Origin: DASQHM01 sp035632095
GTDB taxonomy: Bacteria; Pseudomonadota; Alphaproteobacteria; Ferrovibrionales; Ferrovibrionaceae
Reading direction: 5' to 3'
NCBI GenBank assembly: GCA_035632095.1
Contig: DASQHM010000226.1
Location: 1-13,140 of the forward strand
DNA length: 13,140 nt
Every line of letters starts with the position of its first letter. The first letter of the stretch is position 1. A program made the position numbers and the translations under genes. Positions 5,936-12,376 of the stretch are shown in pieces. The notes beneath the pieces are model-generated. The model did not search any database. It was not told the origin of the DNA and saw only the letters and a program-made list of their open reading frames with translations.

Positions 5936-6403
5936 CTAGGACTTGGGGCGAGCCGCCCGACGGCTGATCAGCCGATCCAGCGATAGACCGCCGGCGCCGC
6001 GGCACAACAGGACGAGAAGCATGGCGGCCCATTGAATGTGGGTCGGCCAGGCTTGCGGATAGACGAACACCTCGATGACCGTGGTCATGCCGAGCAGAAC
6101 GGCCGCCACCGGCCGGGTCGCCAGCCCGAGCAGCAGCAGCACCGGCGAGGTCAGCTCGATCGATGTGGCGATGTAGGCGGCGATTTCCGGCGGCAATACC
6201 GGCACCCTGTATTCGTCCTGGAACAGCACGATGGTCGTGTCCCAGCTGGCGATCTTGGTGGTGCCGGAATTCCAGAACACCGTGGCGACCGCAGCCCGCA
6301 ACGGCAGCGCAAGCAGCGCATAGGGCACCGCATCCAGCCGCCGCAACGTCTCATGCGCCAGGCGAAGAACGCCGCTGGTCGGTTGCGCGCCGGTCACCGT
6401 CAT
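5936..6403 (-). CDS. DoxX family membrane protein (BufD-type, end of bufferin operon)
   Basis: A 155-aa inner-membrane protein of the DoxX family with four hydrophobic segments: near 28-45 (ALLALPLRAAVATVFWNSG), 73-95 (AAYIATSIELTSPVLLLLGL), 97-115 (RPVAAVLLGMTTVIEVFVY) and 122-140. The WNSGTTKIASW stretch after helix 1 and PEIAAYIATSIEL are characteristic of the DoxX proteins that accompany DUF692/DUF2063 genes. DoxX proteins have been linked to quinone or thiosulfate redox chemistry; its task in bufferin loci is not settled, and supporting peptide oxidation or export is a guess. The start ATG 6403 has GGGAG nine bases upstream and follows the bufC stop by 19 bases, so it is in the same operon. 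Confidence 0.88.
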   Translation of the reverse strand: MTVTGAQPTSGVLRLAHETLRRLDAVPYALLALPLRAAVATVFWNSGTTKIASWDTTIVLFQDEYRVPVLPPEIAAYIATSIELTSPVLLLLGLATRPVAAVLLGMTTVIEVFVYPQAWPTHIQWAAMLLVLLCRGAGGLSLDRLISRRAARPKS

Positions 6404-6422
6404 CGCCGTGTCTCCCGAACCA

Positions 6423-7199
6423 TCAAGCCCGTCGATCGATTGCCGGCAAGCCGGCGAAGCGTCCCCGGCTCAAATGCTCGGCGAACAGGAGCAGATGTTC
6501 GCTCGGCGTGCCGTCGCAGACGAGCGCGGCGAGAGCTGTGCCGCCCATCAGTGCCGCGGTGAACTCGCCCTCCGCAAGATCGAGGGAGCGGAGACGCACG
6601 CCATCGCCGGAGCGCTGCACCACAAGCCAATGGGGCGCGGGTTCCATGACGAGTTTCGTCAGCGCGTCTTCGTTGTGGTCGAGACGGGCGCACCAAACGG
6701 CCTCGACGGGATAGCGCACGCGGACGAGTTCGACGGCGGGATGGCGCGACAGGCGCATGGATGCCGCCGCATCGTCGCCGAGCGCCACCAAGGCGGCGGC
6801 GTCCAGCGCCGGAGCGTCGGCGGCGTTCGCGGCGAGATTGACCGCCCAATCGAGGCGCGCCGCATCCGGCAAGTAGCAAAGCGAGGCGGCCGGCGGAAAA
6901 TCCGCGAGAAACGCCGCAAATTCCACCCCATATTCGTTCAAGTAGCCGGTTCGCGGCGGGTGTTGGCCGACGAACGCCGCGGCGGCGCCCTCGAAGAATT
7001 CCTCGCCGACGAGCCAGGCGACGGTCGGGTAGGCGATGCGCAACGCCGCCGCCGCCACGGAGGCGAACGTGTTCCGGTAGATGCAAAGCCGATCGGCCGC
7101 GGCGATGCCGCCCGCGACCAGATGCTCGGCGATGGCGGAGTCGTCGCGCGCCAGCATGCTTCGCGCGAATGCGCGCTCGATTTCATGCAGCGTCGGCAC
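6423..7199 (-). CDS. bufC: DUF2063 protein, BufC-type partner of the DUF692 oxidase
   Basis: This is the partner subunit of the DUF692 enzyme, needed in studied relatives to bring the precursor peptide to the oxidase. The N-terminal HvfC/BufC (DUF2063) domain runs over residues 3-120, with LCIYRNTFASV (38-48), YPTVAWLVGEEFFEGAAAAFV (57-77), QHPPRTGYLNEYGVEFAAFL (79-98) and YLPDAARLDWAV (109-120). The remaining part (about 145-258) is the less conserved C-terminal domain, which in related MNIO partners is reported to recognise the peptide. I choose GTG 7199, giving 258 aa: GGAAG lies upstream, the conserved domain starts within a few residues, and the overlap with bufB is then 17 bases. The frame stays open further up, to 7283, but that would overlap bufB by 101 bases. 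The gene follows bufB and precedes doxX in one operon. Confidence 0.9.
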   Translation of the reverse strand: MPTLHEIERAFARSMLARDDSAIAEHLVAGGIAAADRLCIYRNTFASVAAAALRIAYPTVAWLVGEEFFEGAAAAFVGQHPPRTGYLNEYGVEFAAFLADFPPAASLCYLPDAARLDWAVNLAANAADAPALDAAALVALGDDAAASMRLSRHPAVELVRVRYPVEAVWCARLDHNEDALTKLVMEPAPHWLVVQRSGDGVRLRSLDLAEGEFTAALMGGTALAALVCDGTPSEHLLLFAEHLSRGRFAGLPAIDRRA

Positions 7200-8067
7200 G
7201 GGCTTCGCTTCCGCTATGGGAATCGAGAATGCCCTGGGCCGTTGCCGCTTCGCGCTGCAAAACATCGAAGGAAGGCAACGCATTGTCCCATTCGATCAGG
7301 ACCGGCTTGCGTCCGAAACGATCGATTGCGGCGGCGAAAAGCCGCCAGACCTCGCCGCAGACCGGCGAGCCGTGATCGTCGATGCGGATGGTTACGCCAT
7401 TGGCCAGCGTGCGGATGGAATGTCCGGCGAGATGGATTTCGCCGATCGCCTCGCCCGGCAGCGCCGCGAGATAGCGCTGCGCGTCCCAGCCGTGGTTGGC
7501 GCAGCTGACGAAGATGTTGTTCACGTCGCAGAGAATGCCGCAGCCGGTGCGGCGGGCGACGGCGGCGAGAAACTCCGCCTCGGGAATGGTCGAGTGGCGG
7601 TATTGCATATAGCTCGACGGGTTCTCGATCAACGCCCGCCGGCGAACGGCGCCTTGAAAGCGATCCACGTTCCGGCAGACCATGTCGAGCGCCTCTTCGG
7701 TCAGCGGCAACGGCAGCAGGTCGGCGAAATAGGTTCCGCCGTACGCGCTCCACGACATGTGCTCGGAAATCAGGCCGGGCTCGATGCGCGCGGCGAGATC
7801 GGCGATCCGGCCCAAATGCGTCTGGTCCAGTCCGTCGGCGGAACCGAGCGACAATCCGACACCGTGCAATGAGATCGCACGGTCGCGGCGCACGGACATC
7901 AGGGCGCGCAACGGCGCCCCGCCGCCCATGTAGTTTTCCGAATGCACTTCGAACCAAGACACGCATGGCCGCTCGGTCACCACAAATTCATGGTGCGGAA
8001 AGCGGAGCCCGATCCCCGCACGCGCGGGGATCGGGTCGAAGCGGGAGGGTGCTTCGTGGGCCGCCAT
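7183..8067 (-). CDS. bufB: DUF692 multinuclear non-heme iron-dependent oxidase (MNIO), BufB type
   Basis: A TIM-barrel peptide-modifying oxidase of the DUF692/MbnB family that converts cysteines of a precursor peptide (in bufferins, to thiooxazoles), presumably BufA before export. All likely metal ligands can be seen: His68 (SLHGVGLSLG), Glu102/His103 (LISEHMSWS), Glu148 (LIENPSSYM), Asp181 (CDVNNIFV), His192 (NHGWD), His212/His216 (IHLAGH), Asp231/His232 (DDHGSPV) and Glu259 (LIEWD). The motif PARAGIGLR at 14-22 opens the family fold. The length of 294 aa is usual. I start at ATG 8067; the frame runs back to 8433, but that part is a shadow of bufA. The gene follows the bufA stop by 20 bases, with no good Shine-Dalgarno and a palindrome instead, and overlaps bufC by 17 bases. 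A 12-pair hairpin lies at codons about 11-20. Confidence 0.94.
   Translation of the reverse strand: MAAHEAPSRFDPIPARAGIGLRFPHHEFVVTERPCVSWFEVHSENYMGGGAPLRALMSVRRDRAISLHGVGLSLGSADGLDQTHLGRIADLAARIEPGLISEHMSWSAYGGTYFADLLPLPLTEEALDMVCRNVDRFQGAVRRRALIENPSSYMQYRHSTIPEAEFLAAVARRTGCGILCDVNNIFVSCANHGWDAQRYLAALPGEAIGEIHLAGHSIRTLANGVTIRIDDHGSPVCGEVWRLFAAAIDRFGRKPVLIEWDNALPSFDVLQREAATAQGILDSHSGSEARADAA
8008..8035. repeat. Strong 12-base-pair palindrome inside the 5' end of bufB
   Basis: CCCGATCCCCGC at 8008-8019 and GCGGGGATCGGG at 8024-8035 are perfect inverted arms with a four-base loop (ACGC). The sequence resembles the GC-rich REP-like palindromes scattered in alphaproteobacterial genomes, but it encodes FDPIPARAGIG, of which ARAGIG is a conserved part of the oxidase. 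In the bufB mRNA it would fold some 30 bases after the start codon. Confidence 0.7.
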
Positions 8068-8074
8068 GAAACGA

Positions 8075-8088
8075 AGTCGGCGCCGACT
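8075..8088. repeat. 14-base perfect palindrome in the bufA-bufB gap
   Basis: AGTCGGCGCCGACT is its own reverse complement. It begins at the last base of the region overlapping the bufA stop codon (8088) and ends eight bases before the bufB start. As RNA it can form at least a five-pair hairpin with a GCGC loop. It takes the place where a bufB ribosome site would be expected, so it may lower bufB translation or protect the 3' end of bufA mRNA. It could also be a dimeric protein site. Function is inferred. Confidence 0.5.
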
Positions 8089-8381
8089 CAGGTGGACTTC
8101 ATGCTTCCGCCTTGGATCTTGCTGCACGCGCCGGCGGGCACCAGCACGAACGACTTGGTGTCGCGCGCCTGCGTCGCCTGTCCGGCGCAGGAATGCGCGC
8201 CCTCGGCGCAGTCGTTCTTGGCGGCTGCGTTGATGCCGTAGCACTTCTCCAGGTGATCCTTGGCCATCCGGTCCATGGTCATCTTCACCGGATCGTCGGC
8301 CGCCCGGGCGCCGACACCCTGCATGGCGAGTGCCAAACCCACGGCGGTGGAAAACGCTGTCGCGGCGAGCAAACGGTTCAT
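8088..8381 (-). CDS. bufA: DUF2282 secreted peptide, bufferin precursor BufA (copper-binding RiPP)
   Basis: A 97-aa precursor with a Sec signal peptide: positive Arg3, a hydrophobic core from Leu4 to Met20, and a likely cut after ARA at 25-27, leaving a periplasmic peptide of about 70 residues. The mature part carries exactly four cysteines, Cys47 (EKCYGI), Cys58 (KNDCAEG), Cys65 (HSCAGQ) and Cys86 (AGACSKI), the pattern of DUF2282 bufferins. In characterised bufferins the two central cysteines become thiooxazoles and the peptide binds copper, buffering it in the periplasm. ATG 8381 is preceded by GAGAGGA, seven bases away. The open frame reaches back to 8492, but that extension would bury the signal peptide and contains the promoter. 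It is the first gene of the bufA-bufB-bufC-doxX operon and lies downstream of a SigF-type promoter. Copper is assumed from family knowledge. Confidence 0.92.
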   Translation of the reverse strand: MNRLLAATAFSTAVGLALAMQGVGARAADDPVKMTMDRMAKDHLEKCYGINAAAKNDCAEGAHSCAGQATQARDTKSFVLVPAGACSKIQGGSMKST

Positions 8382-8442
8382 GATCGATCCTCTCGATTGT
8401 TGGGTGGTTCCTCGGTCTCGCGCTGAGACGCACATGAGAAGG

Positions 8443-8468
8443 TTCGCCGCCGCGAGGCTCAAGGTTAC
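8443..8468 (-). promoter_or_regulatory. SigF-type ECF promoter of the buf operon
   Basis: On the minus strand GTAACC (8468-8463) is followed after exactly 16 bases by CGAA (8446-8443). This equals the promoter motif I recall for the Caulobacter ECF sigma factor SigF. Transcription would start near 8437, giving a leader of roughly 55 bases before the bufA ATG at 8381. The cognate-looking sigma factor gene starts 100 bases upstream in the opposite direction. I found no GTAACC on the plus strand in this intergenic region, so control of the sigma gene from here by the same motif is not evident. Confidence 0.75.
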
Positions 8469-8568
8469 GCCGGGATCAATGCGGGCGTTCACATCCTGGT
8501 GATTTTACCGGTGGCGGAATGGAGAAATAGGCTGCTCGGGACAAGGCGCTCCGAACACCGGGTCGACG

Positions 8569-9189
8569 ATGCGCATGGCGTGGCAAGCAGTTTCGATGGA
8601 ACCCGCGGAGCCGCCGGCGGCATCGCAGGCGCATACGCTTGCCGAGCGCGCGGCGGACGACTGGTCGAGCTTGATGGCGCGCGCGCAAGACGGCGACAGG
8701 CGCGCCTATGCGGCGTTGCTCAAGGGCGTCGTTCCCTACGTTCGCGCGCTGGCGCGACGCCTGGGCTGCGAGACGGACGAGATCGAGGACGCCGTGCAGG
8801 ACGTCCTGCTGACGGTGCACACGGTCCGCCACACTTATGATCCCGCCCGGCCCTTCGCGCCGTGGCTCGCCGCGATCGCGCGCCATCGGGTGATCGACCG
8901 GCAGCGGCGCCGCTTCCGCCGCCTCAGCCGCGAAACGCCGTTCCTCGCCGAACATGAAACCATTTCCGCCGATCCATCGAATAGCCATGAAGACGCCAGC
9001 GAGCGCCGGCGGCTCAACGCCGCCATCGCCGCGCTTCCAGCCAACCAGCGGCAGGCCATCGAGATGCTGAAATTGCGGGAGGTTTCGTTGAAGGCGGCGG
9101 CGGCGATGTCCGGCCGGTCGGAAACCGCGCTCAAAGTCAGCACGCATCGCGCCATCAAGCGCCTGCGCACGCTGCTGTCGGGGACCTGA
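8569..9189 (+). CDS. sigF: ECF RNA polymerase sigma factor, SigF type
   Basis: A 206-aa extracytoplasmic-function sigma factor. Region 2 covers about 44-115, with ALLKGVVPYVRALARRLG, the core-binding DEIEDAVQDVLLTVHTV (70-86) and the -10 recognition helix RPFAPWLAAIARHRVIDRQRRR. Region 4 covers about 150-203, with LPANQRQAIEMLKLREVSL and a helix-turn-helix at KAAAAMSGRSETALKVSTHRAIKRLR that would read the -35 box. The TYDPARPFAPWL pattern is typical of the ECF group paired with DUF1109/NrsF. The next gene, seven bases on, encodes such an anti-sigma factor. By analogy with Caulobacter SigF it would drive the divergent buf operon. The start is uncertain: ATG 8569, 8575 or 8596 are all in frame with weak ribosome sites; I use the first. 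Metal or oxidative stress as the signal is inferred from family knowledge. Confidence 0.9.
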   Translation: MRMAWQAVSMEPAEPPAASQAHTLAERAADDWSSLMARAQDGDRRAYAALLKGVVPYVRALARRLGCETDEIEDAVQDVLLTVHTVRHTYDPARPFAPWLAAIARHRVIDRQRRRFRRLSRETPFLAEHETISADPSNSHEDASERRRLNAAIAALPANQRQAIEMLKLREVSLKAAAAMSGRSETALKVSTHRAIKRLRTLLSGT

Positions 9190-9196
9190 TCGCGCC

Positions 9197-9850
9197 ATGC
9201 CGGCCACGGACGAACTCATCGCCAAATTGTCGGACGGGCTTCTGCCCGTGCGGCGGCTGCACCCGCCGGCGGTTCGCGCCGCGGTCTGGGTGTTGCTCGC
9301 CACGGCCGTCGTGGTGCTTTTGGCCGCGGGCCGCGGCTTGCGGGGCGACATCGCGGCGATGCTCGGCGAACCGTCCTACCTGGTTCAGATTGCGGCGGCC
9401 TATCTCACCGGCATCGCCGCCACCGTGGCCGCCTTCGAGGTCAGCCTGCCCCACCACGCGCGCGCCTGGAGCCTTTTGCCGGCGCCGTTCCTTGCCCTCT
9501 GGCTATCCGGTTTCGTCTTCGGTTGCCTCGGCCATTGGATCGCCATTCCCTTCGGCGCACCGGTCGTTGCAGATAGCGTGAGCTGCCTGGCGACGATCCT
9601 GGCGGCGACCGTGCCGCTGGCGCTTGTGCTTTGGATCATGTTGCGGCGTTCGTCGCCGCTTCGCCCCACGCGCACGGCGTTGCTCGGCAGCTTAGGCGTC
9701 GCGGGCTTTGCCGATACGGCTCATCTGCTCATCCATCAGGTCGAAGCGTCTTCGTTGGTCCTGGCGATCAATATCGTCCCCGTCCTGGTCATTCTTGCCG
9801 TCGGCGCGCTCCTCGGCCGGCGCGGATTGGCCACCGCCGGAATCACTTAA
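9197..9850 (+). CDS. nrsF: NrsF family membrane anti-sigma factor (DUF1109)
   Basis: A 217-aa inner-membrane protein with six predicted helices: near 27-45, 61-84, 90-114, 126-149, 158-178 and 184-207. A short cytoplasmic N-terminus (TDELIAKLSDGLLPVRRL) is the usual opening of DUF1109 proteins, which hold their ECF sigma factor inactive until a stress signal. It begins seven bases after the sigma factor stop, so the two are cotranscribed. In Caulobacter NrsF, two cysteines at about 131 and 181 were reported to be needed for metal sensing. Here Cys130 (DSVSCLAT) matches the first, but the expected HC near 180 reads HQ (LLIHQVEAS, Gln181). Another cysteine, Cys110, lies in helix 3. Either sensing differs or Cys110 substitutes. 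There is no further gene behind it in the unit; the next gene has its own good ribosome site 58 bases on. Confidence 0.88.
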   Translation: MPATDELIAKLSDGLLPVRRLHPPAVRAAVWVLLATAVVVLLAAGRGLRGDIAAMLGEPSYLVQIAAAYLTGIAATVAAFEVSLPHHARAWSLLPAPFLALWLSGFVFGCLGHWIAIPFGAPVVADSVSCLATILAATVPLALVLWIMLRRSSPLRPTRTALLGSLGVAGFADTAHLLIHQVEASSLVLAINIVPVLVILAVGALLGRRGLATAGIT

Positions 9851-9907
9851 AGCCTCGGCGGATACCGGCTAGCATCGCCGCTCGGAGCGAGGCGAGAGGG
9901 GAACGGC

Positions 9908-10714
9908 ATGCCGACGATGAAGGTCCGCGATATCGACATCTACTACGAGACGAAGGGCGCCGGGCCCCGGCTGCTTTGCATCACCGGCACCAACGGCGAT
10001 CTGCGCCGCAAGCCGAGCGTTCTGGACAGCCTGCTGGCAGAGCGGTTTCAGCTTCTGGCTTACGACCAGCGGGGCCTTGGCCGCACATCCAAGCCGGATC
10101 GGCCGTATTCGATGGCCGAGTACGCCGACGATGCCGCCGGATTGATGGATGCGCTCGGCTGGACCAGCGCGCGCGTTTCCGGCATTTCCTTCGGCGGCAT
10201 GGTGGCGCAGGAATTCGCGCTCAGGCATCCGAAGAAGGTCGAGCGTCTGGCGCTTGCCTGCACTGCTCCCGGAGGCGCCGGCGGAGCAAGCTTTCCGCTG
10301 CACACGCTCGGCCATATGAGCGCGGAAGACCGGGCCAGGCTGCTGCTCGGTGTGCAGGACACGCGACGGGGCGAGGCATGGCAAAAGCAGGACCCCGAGC
10401 GGGCGAAGGCCGCCGTCGCCGAAATGATGGCGCGGCGCGCACCCGTGGATCCGGGCGACCCGCTCATCGCCATGGGCATGCGCCGCCAGCTCGAAGCGCG
10501 CGCGGCGCATGACGTCTACGCGCGCTTGCCGGCGCTCACCGTGCCGGTCGGAATATTTGCCGGCAAGTACGACGCGGTGGCGCCGGAAGCGGCGCAGCAC
10601 GCCCTGGCGCGGCAGATCAAGGGCGCCACCTTGCGCTTCTTCGACGGCGGCCACCTGTTCCTGATGCAGGATCCGGCCGCGTATCCAGCTGTCGCCGAAT
10701 TCCTGGCCGCTTGA
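9908..10714 (+). CDS. Alpha/beta fold hydrolase
   Basis: A 268-aa cytoplasmic alpha/beta hydrolase. The nucleophile elbow is GISFGGM with Ser94, the acid is Asp222 (FAGKYDAVAP) and the base His249 (FFDGGHLFLMQDP), so the triad is complete. Family marks before it are YYETKGAGPRLLCITGTNGDL (12-32) and LLAYDQRGLGRTSKPDRPYSM (49-69), as in esterases, haloperoxidase-like and 3-oxoadipate enol-lactonase-like members. The region 120-200 is the variable cap. The substrate cannot be told. ATG 9908 is preceded by GAGAGGGGA about seven bases away, an excellent ribosome site. The gluQ gene starts seven bases after its stop, so both form a unit. Nothing links it to the bufferin locus beyond its position downstream of nrsF. 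Confidence 0.9.
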   Translation: MPTMKVRDIDIYYETKGAGPRLLCITGTNGDLRRKPSVLDSLLAERFQLLAYDQRGLGRTSKPDRPYSMAEYADDAAGLMDALGWTSARVSGISFGGMVAQEFALRHPKKVERLALACTAPGGAGGASFPLHTLGHMSAEDRARLLLGVQDTRRGEAWQKQDPERAKAAVAEMMARRAPVDPGDPLIAMGMRRQLEARAAHDVYARLPALTVPVGIFAGKYDAVAPEAAQHALARQIKGATLRFFDGGHLFLMQDPAAYPAVAEFLAA

Positions 10715-10721
10715 GATCGCG

Positions 10722-11588
10722 TTGGCGCTCCACATCGTAACGCGGTTCGCGCCGAGCCCGACCGGATTGCTGCACCTGGGTCACGCCCATTCCGCGCTGT
10801 CGGGCTTCGCCGCCGCACGGCAAGCAGGCGGACGTTTTCTGCTGCGCATCGAAGACATCGACACGACGCGCTGCAAACCGGCGTTCGAACAGGCGATCCA
10901 TGACGACCTCGCCTGGCTCGGCTTGCGCTGGGAGGAACCGGTGCGCCGCCAGTCCGAGCATTTCGACGACTACGCGGAAGCCTTATCGCGCCTTGAAGCG
11001 ATGGCGCTGATCTATCCCTGCTTCTGCACCCGCAAACGCATCCAAGCGGAGATCGCTGCGAGCCCAAGCGCGCCACATGGCCCCGATGGCCCGGTCTATC
11101 CCGGCACCTGCCGGAACTTGAGCGCCGGCGAACGCGCGGAACGGACGGCCGCCGGCGATTCATTCGCACTCCGCATCGACATGGCGCGCGCGACGGACCT
11201 GGCGCTTCGGTACGGTTCGCTCGCGTGGCACGACCTTGACCGCGGCGAAGTCGCCGCGACGCCGGAAACGTTCGGCGACGTGGTCCTGGCTCGGAAGGAA
11301 ACGCCCACCAGCTATCATCTATCCGTCACCGTGGACGATGCGATCCAAGGGGTCACGCTGGTAACGCGCGGCGAAGATCTGTTGGCGGCGACGCACGTGC
11401 ACCGCTTGCTTCAGGTGCTGCTCGACCTGCCGGTGCCCGCCTATCGCCATCATCGTCTGCTGACCAATTCGGCCGGACGCCGCTTGGCCAAGCGCGACCG
11501 CGCCGCCACGTTGCGCGATCTCCGCGCCAAGGGCGCAACGCCGGAGGACGTCCGCGCCTTGGCCGGCTTTCCGGCGCTCCGGCTCTAG
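10722..11588 (+). CDS. gluQ: Glutamyl-Q tRNA(Asp) synthetase
   Basis: Truncated glutamyl-tRNA synthetase paralog that activates glutamate and attaches it to queuosine at position 34 of tRNA-Asp rather than to a tRNA 3' end. The class I HIGH motif is HLGH at 18-21 inside TRFAPSPTGLLHLGHAHSA. The KMSKS equivalent is degenerate, RLAKRD near 254-259, typical for GluQ. A zinc site is formed by Cys100, Cys102, Tyr126 and Cys130 (YPCFCTRK, VYPGTC). RIEDIDTTR (42-50) is conserved. The C-terminal anticodon-binding domain of GltX is missing, and 288 aa fits GluQ. The start is TTG 10722, seven bases after the hydrolase stop; no ATG or GTG lies closer to the conserved N-terminus. Its stop shares the bases CTAG with the converging methyltransferase gene. 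Confidence 0.94.
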   Translation: MALHIVTRFAPSPTGLLHLGHAHSALSGFAAARQAGGRFLLRIEDIDTTRCKPAFEQAIHDDLAWLGLRWEEPVRRQSEHFDDYAEALSRLEAMALIYPCFCTRKRIQAEIAASPSAPHGPDGPVYPGTCRNLSAGERAERTAAGDSFALRIDMARATDLALRYGSLAWHDLDRGEVAATPETFGDVVLARKETPTSYHLSVTVDDAIQGVTLVTRGEDLLAATHVHRLLQVLLDLPVPAYRHHRLLTNSAGRRLAKRDRAATLRDLRAKGATPEDVRALAGFPALRL

Positions 11589-12376
11589 CCTAAGGCGGGC
11601 CCAATGCCATGACCCGGCTTGCGCGCCACCAAGGCCCAGACGCGGTGGGGCGTAATGACGGGGTCCTCGGGAAATCGCTGGCGCAGCATTTCGGTGAGCG
11701 CCGCGTCGAACTGCGCGACGCGTTCGGCAGGCAGGCTCGCAGCGACTCCGGCCGAGGCGCGGATGCGGCCGCGCCAATCCTGATGGCTGTAGGGCACATC
11801 CACGTCGAACGAAAATGTCTCGATGCCGGTGAAGCCCGCGAGCGAAGCGTCGGCCGGCCAACGCGGGTACACGCCGGTGCCGCCATAGAACTTCCAATCC
11901 GGATTGAACTCGCGGATCAGCGTTTCGGTCGCCGCCGCCACATTGTCGCCGAGCGGCAGCCAGTCGAAATGCGCGATCACCAGCGCGCCGCCCGCAACGA
12001 GCAGGCGCATCGCCTCGCGTGCGGCCGCATCGCGCTTGAACCAATGCCAGCATTGTCCCGCGGCCACAACGTCGAAGCTCGCATCGGGCAGTCCGGTCGC
12101 CTCGGCGCGGCCTTCGCGATAGTCGACCGTGACGCCGGCCTCGGCGTCGAGCTGCGCCGCCTGCTCCATCAACGCCGTGGATGGATCGAGTCCGGTCACG
12201 CGGCAACCTTTGAGCGCGAAGTTGCGGGCGACGGTGCCAGTCCCGGTGCCGAGATCGAGCACGCGATGGCCCGGCAAGCCGACGCGGAAGGTTTGCAAGC
12301 GGTCGAACAGCGCCGGCGGAAACCCGGCCCGATGCTTGGCGTAGTCCTTTGCCGTGCGGCCGAAATCGATCGGCAT
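11585..12376 (-). CDS. Class I SAM-dependent methyltransferase
   Basis: A soluble 263-aa methyltransferase with the Rossmann SAM-binding fold in the N-terminal half. Motif I is VLDLGTGTGTVARNFA (39-54), the acidic end of strand 2 is Asp64 (VTGLDPSTALM) and motif IV-like FDVVAAGQCWHWF follows; the HWF pattern occurs in the methyltransferase type 11 group that includes trans-aconitate-like and ubiquinone/biotin-type members. The C-terminal half (YGGTGVYPRWP, PYSHQDWRGRIRAS) is a substrate cap typical of YcgJ/YjhP-like proteins; the substrate is unknown. I start at ATG 12376, overlapping the DUF190 stop by one base (TGATG), which suggests coupling; GTG 12379 directly before it is equally in frame. 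It is the third gene after crcB and DUF190. It converges on gluQ, sharing four bases at the stops, and leaves no room for a terminator between. Confidence 0.9.
   Translation of the reverse strand: MPIDFGRTAKDYAKHRAGFPPALFDRLQTFRVGLPGHRVLDLGTGTGTVARNFALKGCRVTGLDPSTALMEQAAQLDAEAGVTVDYREGRAEATGLPDASFDVVAAGQCWHWFKRDAAAREAMRLLVAGGALVIAHFDWLPLGDNVAAATETLIREFNPDWKFYGGTGVYPRWPADASLAGFTGIETFSFDVDVPYSHQDWRGRIRASAGVAASLPAERVAQFDAALTEMLRQRFPEDPVITPHRVWALVARKPGHGIGPALG

Noticed and set aside
4838..5986. Plus-strand open frame of 382 codons
   Set aside because: It is antisense to the esterase and glycosylase, with no recognisable domain; a product of high GC.
6408..7508. Plus-strand open frame of 366 codons antisense to bufC and bufB
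   Set aside because: No domain is recognisable, the composition is Arg/Gly-rich, and the opposite strand carries clearly conserved families.
8068..8433. Upstream extension of the bufB frame
   Set aside because: It lies over bufA, is Arg-rich and unlike DUF692; ATG 8067 fits the family N-terminus.
8382..8492. Upstream extension of the bufA frame
   Set aside because: It would put 37 residues before the signal peptide and would cover the SigF-type promoter; the Shine-Dalgarno sits before ATG 8381.
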